This document shows, piece after piece, positions 12,349 through 14,207 of a DNA stretch of 14,207 nucleotides. Under the pieces are notes generated by a model, which was not told the origin of the DNA, ran no database searches, and saw only the letters and a list, made by a program, of their open reading frames with translations. The stretch covers positions 1-14,207 of the forward strand of contig JBAXHO010000043.1 of the NCBI GenBank assembly GCA_037138855.1, written 5' to 3'. The stretch's first letter is position 1, and each line of letters begins with the position of its first letter. Source of the DNA: JBAXHO01 sp037138855 (lineage in GTDB: Bacteria; Patescibacteriota; Dojkabacteria; B142; OLB20). A program made the translations under genes and the position numbers.

Positions 12349-14166
12349 ATGTTTGGATTTGCTGAAAAATTTCTGTATAGCTTTCGGGATTTATTATGGA
12401 ATTATCCTGATAACTTACTATTTAGCAAAGAGTCACTCCTACAAGCATTTTTCAGAATTTATCAGAAATTTCGACCGTTAAGTCATCTCATTTTTTTTGT
12501 GCTAATTTATAGCTTGATTTTCCTTATGTTTGCTAGTGATTTGCATGGTTTGATTAAAGTTAATACTGAAATTTATCAGGAGGGAATTATCGTAGGTACA
12601 GATGAAAATGGTGATTTACAAAAATTAAGTAGAATCAATCCCTTGATCAATACAAATATTCAACTTGAAAAAGATTTAAATGATTTGATTTATGAAAGTT
12701 TAATTCGTGTCGATCAAAATGGAACTGTAATACCTGTCCTCGCAGACTATATTGTGCTCAAAGAGGGAGAACAATATCAATTTAAATTGAAAGAAGGGTT
12801 GCAATGGCAGGATGGTGTAGCTGTCACTACTCAGGATGTAGAAGCTACTTTTAGTTTAATTCAGGAACTAGATAAAGATCCTGGTACAAGTACGATTTTT
12901 TCCCGAGCTGCTTCCAAAATTGATTTAACAATTCTGGATGAACGGTCCTTTGAATTTAAGTTGAAAAGCGTTATCCCAGCATTTTTTGAATCAATTAGTT
13001 TCAAAATTTTACCAAGTCATCTCATTTCTGATTTGAATCCCGGTAACATCAAAGCTTCAGATCCAATTATTAACCGTAAACCAGTTGGAACCGGGCCATT
13101 TCGCCTTGCCAGTTATAAAGATAATAATGTCCTCTTAGTTAAAAATGAATATTATCGTAATCCAATAAATTTTAAAGAAATCCAGTTCAAATTGTATCCG
13201 GATGAATTGAGTGCAGTAGATGCATTGCGTAGTGGTCAGGTACATGCCATAAGTGATGTTTCTTTTGATCTGGTTAGAGAAATTCGTGATGAAAAGTTGT
13301 ATCAGGTTTATCACAGTAATACGCTATATAATCAATATTGGGCGCTTTATTTTAATTTAGGGGAATCCGGACCAGCATTTTTTAAAGAAAAACCAGTACG
13401 TCAGGCAATTTCTTCAGCGATAAATCGTAAACTAATGCTCGAGGCATTACTTGGATATGCAGAAGAAGCTCATGGTCCCATTCCTCCAAATTCATTTGCC
13501 TATAATAAACAAAATTATTATTCATATGATAAAGCAAAGGCAATCAAATTACTTGATGATGCAGGCTGGAAACTAGGAATAGATGGGATTCGTGCGAAAA
13601 ATGGTGTGCCTTTATCATTTGATCTTTTAGTAATTGATAATCCAGATCGAATTAAAATTGCTGAAGTTATTTCTAAAGATCTTGGAGAGATTGGTATCGC
13701 AGCAAAAATTTCTAAAGAAAATTTACAAACGATTATCAATGATCATATTCAAACCAAGCAATTTCAGACTGTACTTTATGGAGTTCAGACGTTCATTGAT
13801 CCGGATCGCTATGAGTTGTTTCATAGTAGTCAAATAGTCCATCCGGGGTTAAATATTTCTTCATATGTTTCTACCGCTCAAGTGCTTACAGTGGTAGGTA
13901 GAGAAACAAAAAAAGTTCCACAAGTGGATGATGTATTAGATGATGCTAGAAAATATGTAGACAAGCCTTCCAGAAAGAAAAAATATGATACTTTTCAGGC
14001 AATTATTAATGATGAAGTACCAGTAGTATTTTTATATTATCCGCAAGAATTATTCATTATGAATCAGCGTGTAAAAAATGTGCAATTCAATAATATTAAT
14101 TCAATCGAAGATCGTTTCCTTACGATTAACTCCTGGAAAATTGAGTATCAACTAACCATTAGATAA
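12349..14166 (+). CDS. Peptide ABC transporter substrate-binding protein (family 5)
   Basis: An extracytoplasmic binding protein of the DppA/OppA type (SBP_bac_5), 605 residues, longer than the usual 500-550 because of an N-terminal extension. Residues 1-45 are aromatic and basic, and predicted inside; a membrane helix follows (about 46-62, HLIFFVLIYSLIFLMF). There is no lipobox cysteine, so it is probably held by this uncleaved helix. The binding domain starts near residue 78: NDLIYESLIRVDQNGTVIPVLA, LQWQDGVAVTTQDVEATFSLI, KPVGTGPFRLASYKDN, KPVRQAISSAINRKLMLEALL and GPIPPNSFAYN are family landmarks. The ligand is presumably a peptide but is not determinable. Transporter permease and ATPase genes would have to lie to the right of the window. 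Weakly coupled to secG (104-bp gap with a possible hairpin, 12254-12260 with 12290-12296). Confidence 0.88.
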   Translation: MFGFAEKFLYSFRDLLWNYPDNLLFSKESLLQAFFRIYQKFRPLSHLIFFVLIYSLIFLMFASDLHGLIKVNTEIYQEGIIVGTDENGDLQKLSRINPLINTNIQLEKDLNDLIYESLIRVDQNGTVIPVLADYIVLKEGEQYQFKLKEGLQWQDGVAVTTQDVEATFSLIQELDKDPGTSTIFSRAASKIDLTILDERSFEFKLKSVIPAFFESISFKILPSHLISDLNPGNIKASDPIINRKPVGTGPFRLASYKDNNVLLVKNEYYRNPINFKEIQFKLYPDELSAVDALRSGQVHAISDVSFDLVREIRDEKLYQVYHSNTLYNQYWALYFNLGESGPAFFKEKPVRQAISSAINRKLMLEALLGYAEEAHGPIPPNSFAYNKQNYYSYDKAKAIKLLDDAGWKLGIDGIRAKNGVPLSFDLLVIDNPDRIKIAEVISKDLGEIGIAAKISKENLQTIINDHIQTKQFQTVLYGVQTFIDPDRYELFHSSQIVHPGLNISSYVSTAQVLTVVGRETKKVPQVDDVLDDARKYVDKPSRKKKYDTFQAIINDEVPVVFLYYPQELFIMNQRVKNVQFNNINSIEDRFLTINSWKIEYQLTIR

Positions 14167-14202
14167 GTCATAAGTGTTACCGAAACGGTTACCGTTAGAT
14201 AA
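14155..14202 (+). repeat. Short direct repeats at the 3' end of the binding-protein gene
   Basis: ACCATTAGATAA (14155-14166, including the stop codon) recurs as ACCGTTAGATAA at 14191-14202, 11 of 12 bases the same. GTTACCG occurs at 14176-14182 and 14188-14194. ACCG-AAA-CGGT within this stretch can form only a very small hairpin, so no terminator is claimed. Confidence 0.4.
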
Positions 14203-14207
14203 ATGAA

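Overview
The window is AT-rich chromosomal DNA, read with the standard bacterial code (TGA acts as a stop throughout). It most resembles a Patescibacteria/CPR genome. That is an inference from four things: an archaeal-type UMP kinase, a minimal F1-delta subunit, an almost complete lack of Shine-Dalgarno motifs before good start codons, and intergenic gaps filled with short degenerate repeats. I saw no rRNA, tRNA, CRISPR array, insertion sequence or prophage.

Left part (1-2569, minus strand): a HAD-family phosphatase, then a coupled pair made of a C-terminally anchored cohesin-domain surface protein and a signal-less ApbE-type FMN transferase whose start overlaps the cohesin stop. The first 122 bases hold no gene.

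The 515 bp from 2570 to 3084 hold a clear extended -10 promoter, the broken 5' end of a NYN-domain nuclease gene (apparent -1 frameshift in an A run, then truncation), a strong intrinsic terminator pointing left, and a possible dispersed-repeat remnant. An intact, different NYN-domain protein follows at 3085-3717.

Centre (3871-10214, plus strand): a complete F1Fo ATP synthase operon in the order atpB-E-F-H-A-G-D-C. The genes are nearly contiguous except for two gaps. Atypical repeat or hairpin sequence sits before atpE (97 bp) and before atpC (145 bp). The c subunit looks proton-type. The most interesting observation is a paired loss: alpha lacks the roughly 22 N-terminal residues that in E. 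coli bind delta, and delta lacks roughly the first 55-60 residues of the domain that binds them. Subunit a carries a charged extra-membrane loop insertion with two cysteines.

The stretch 10215-10818 holds one doubtful small leftward ORF and then about 400 bp of noncoding, repeat-rich DNA, including an 8-bp unit repeated seven times. A consensus TATAAT lies just before the last gene group.

Right part (10819-14166, plus strand): archaeal-type UMP kinase, a small multi-pass membrane protein, SecG, and a membrane-anchored family 5 (oligopeptide-type) solute-binding protein. The first three are closely spaced and probably co-transcribed. Any transporter permeases would lie beyond the right edge.
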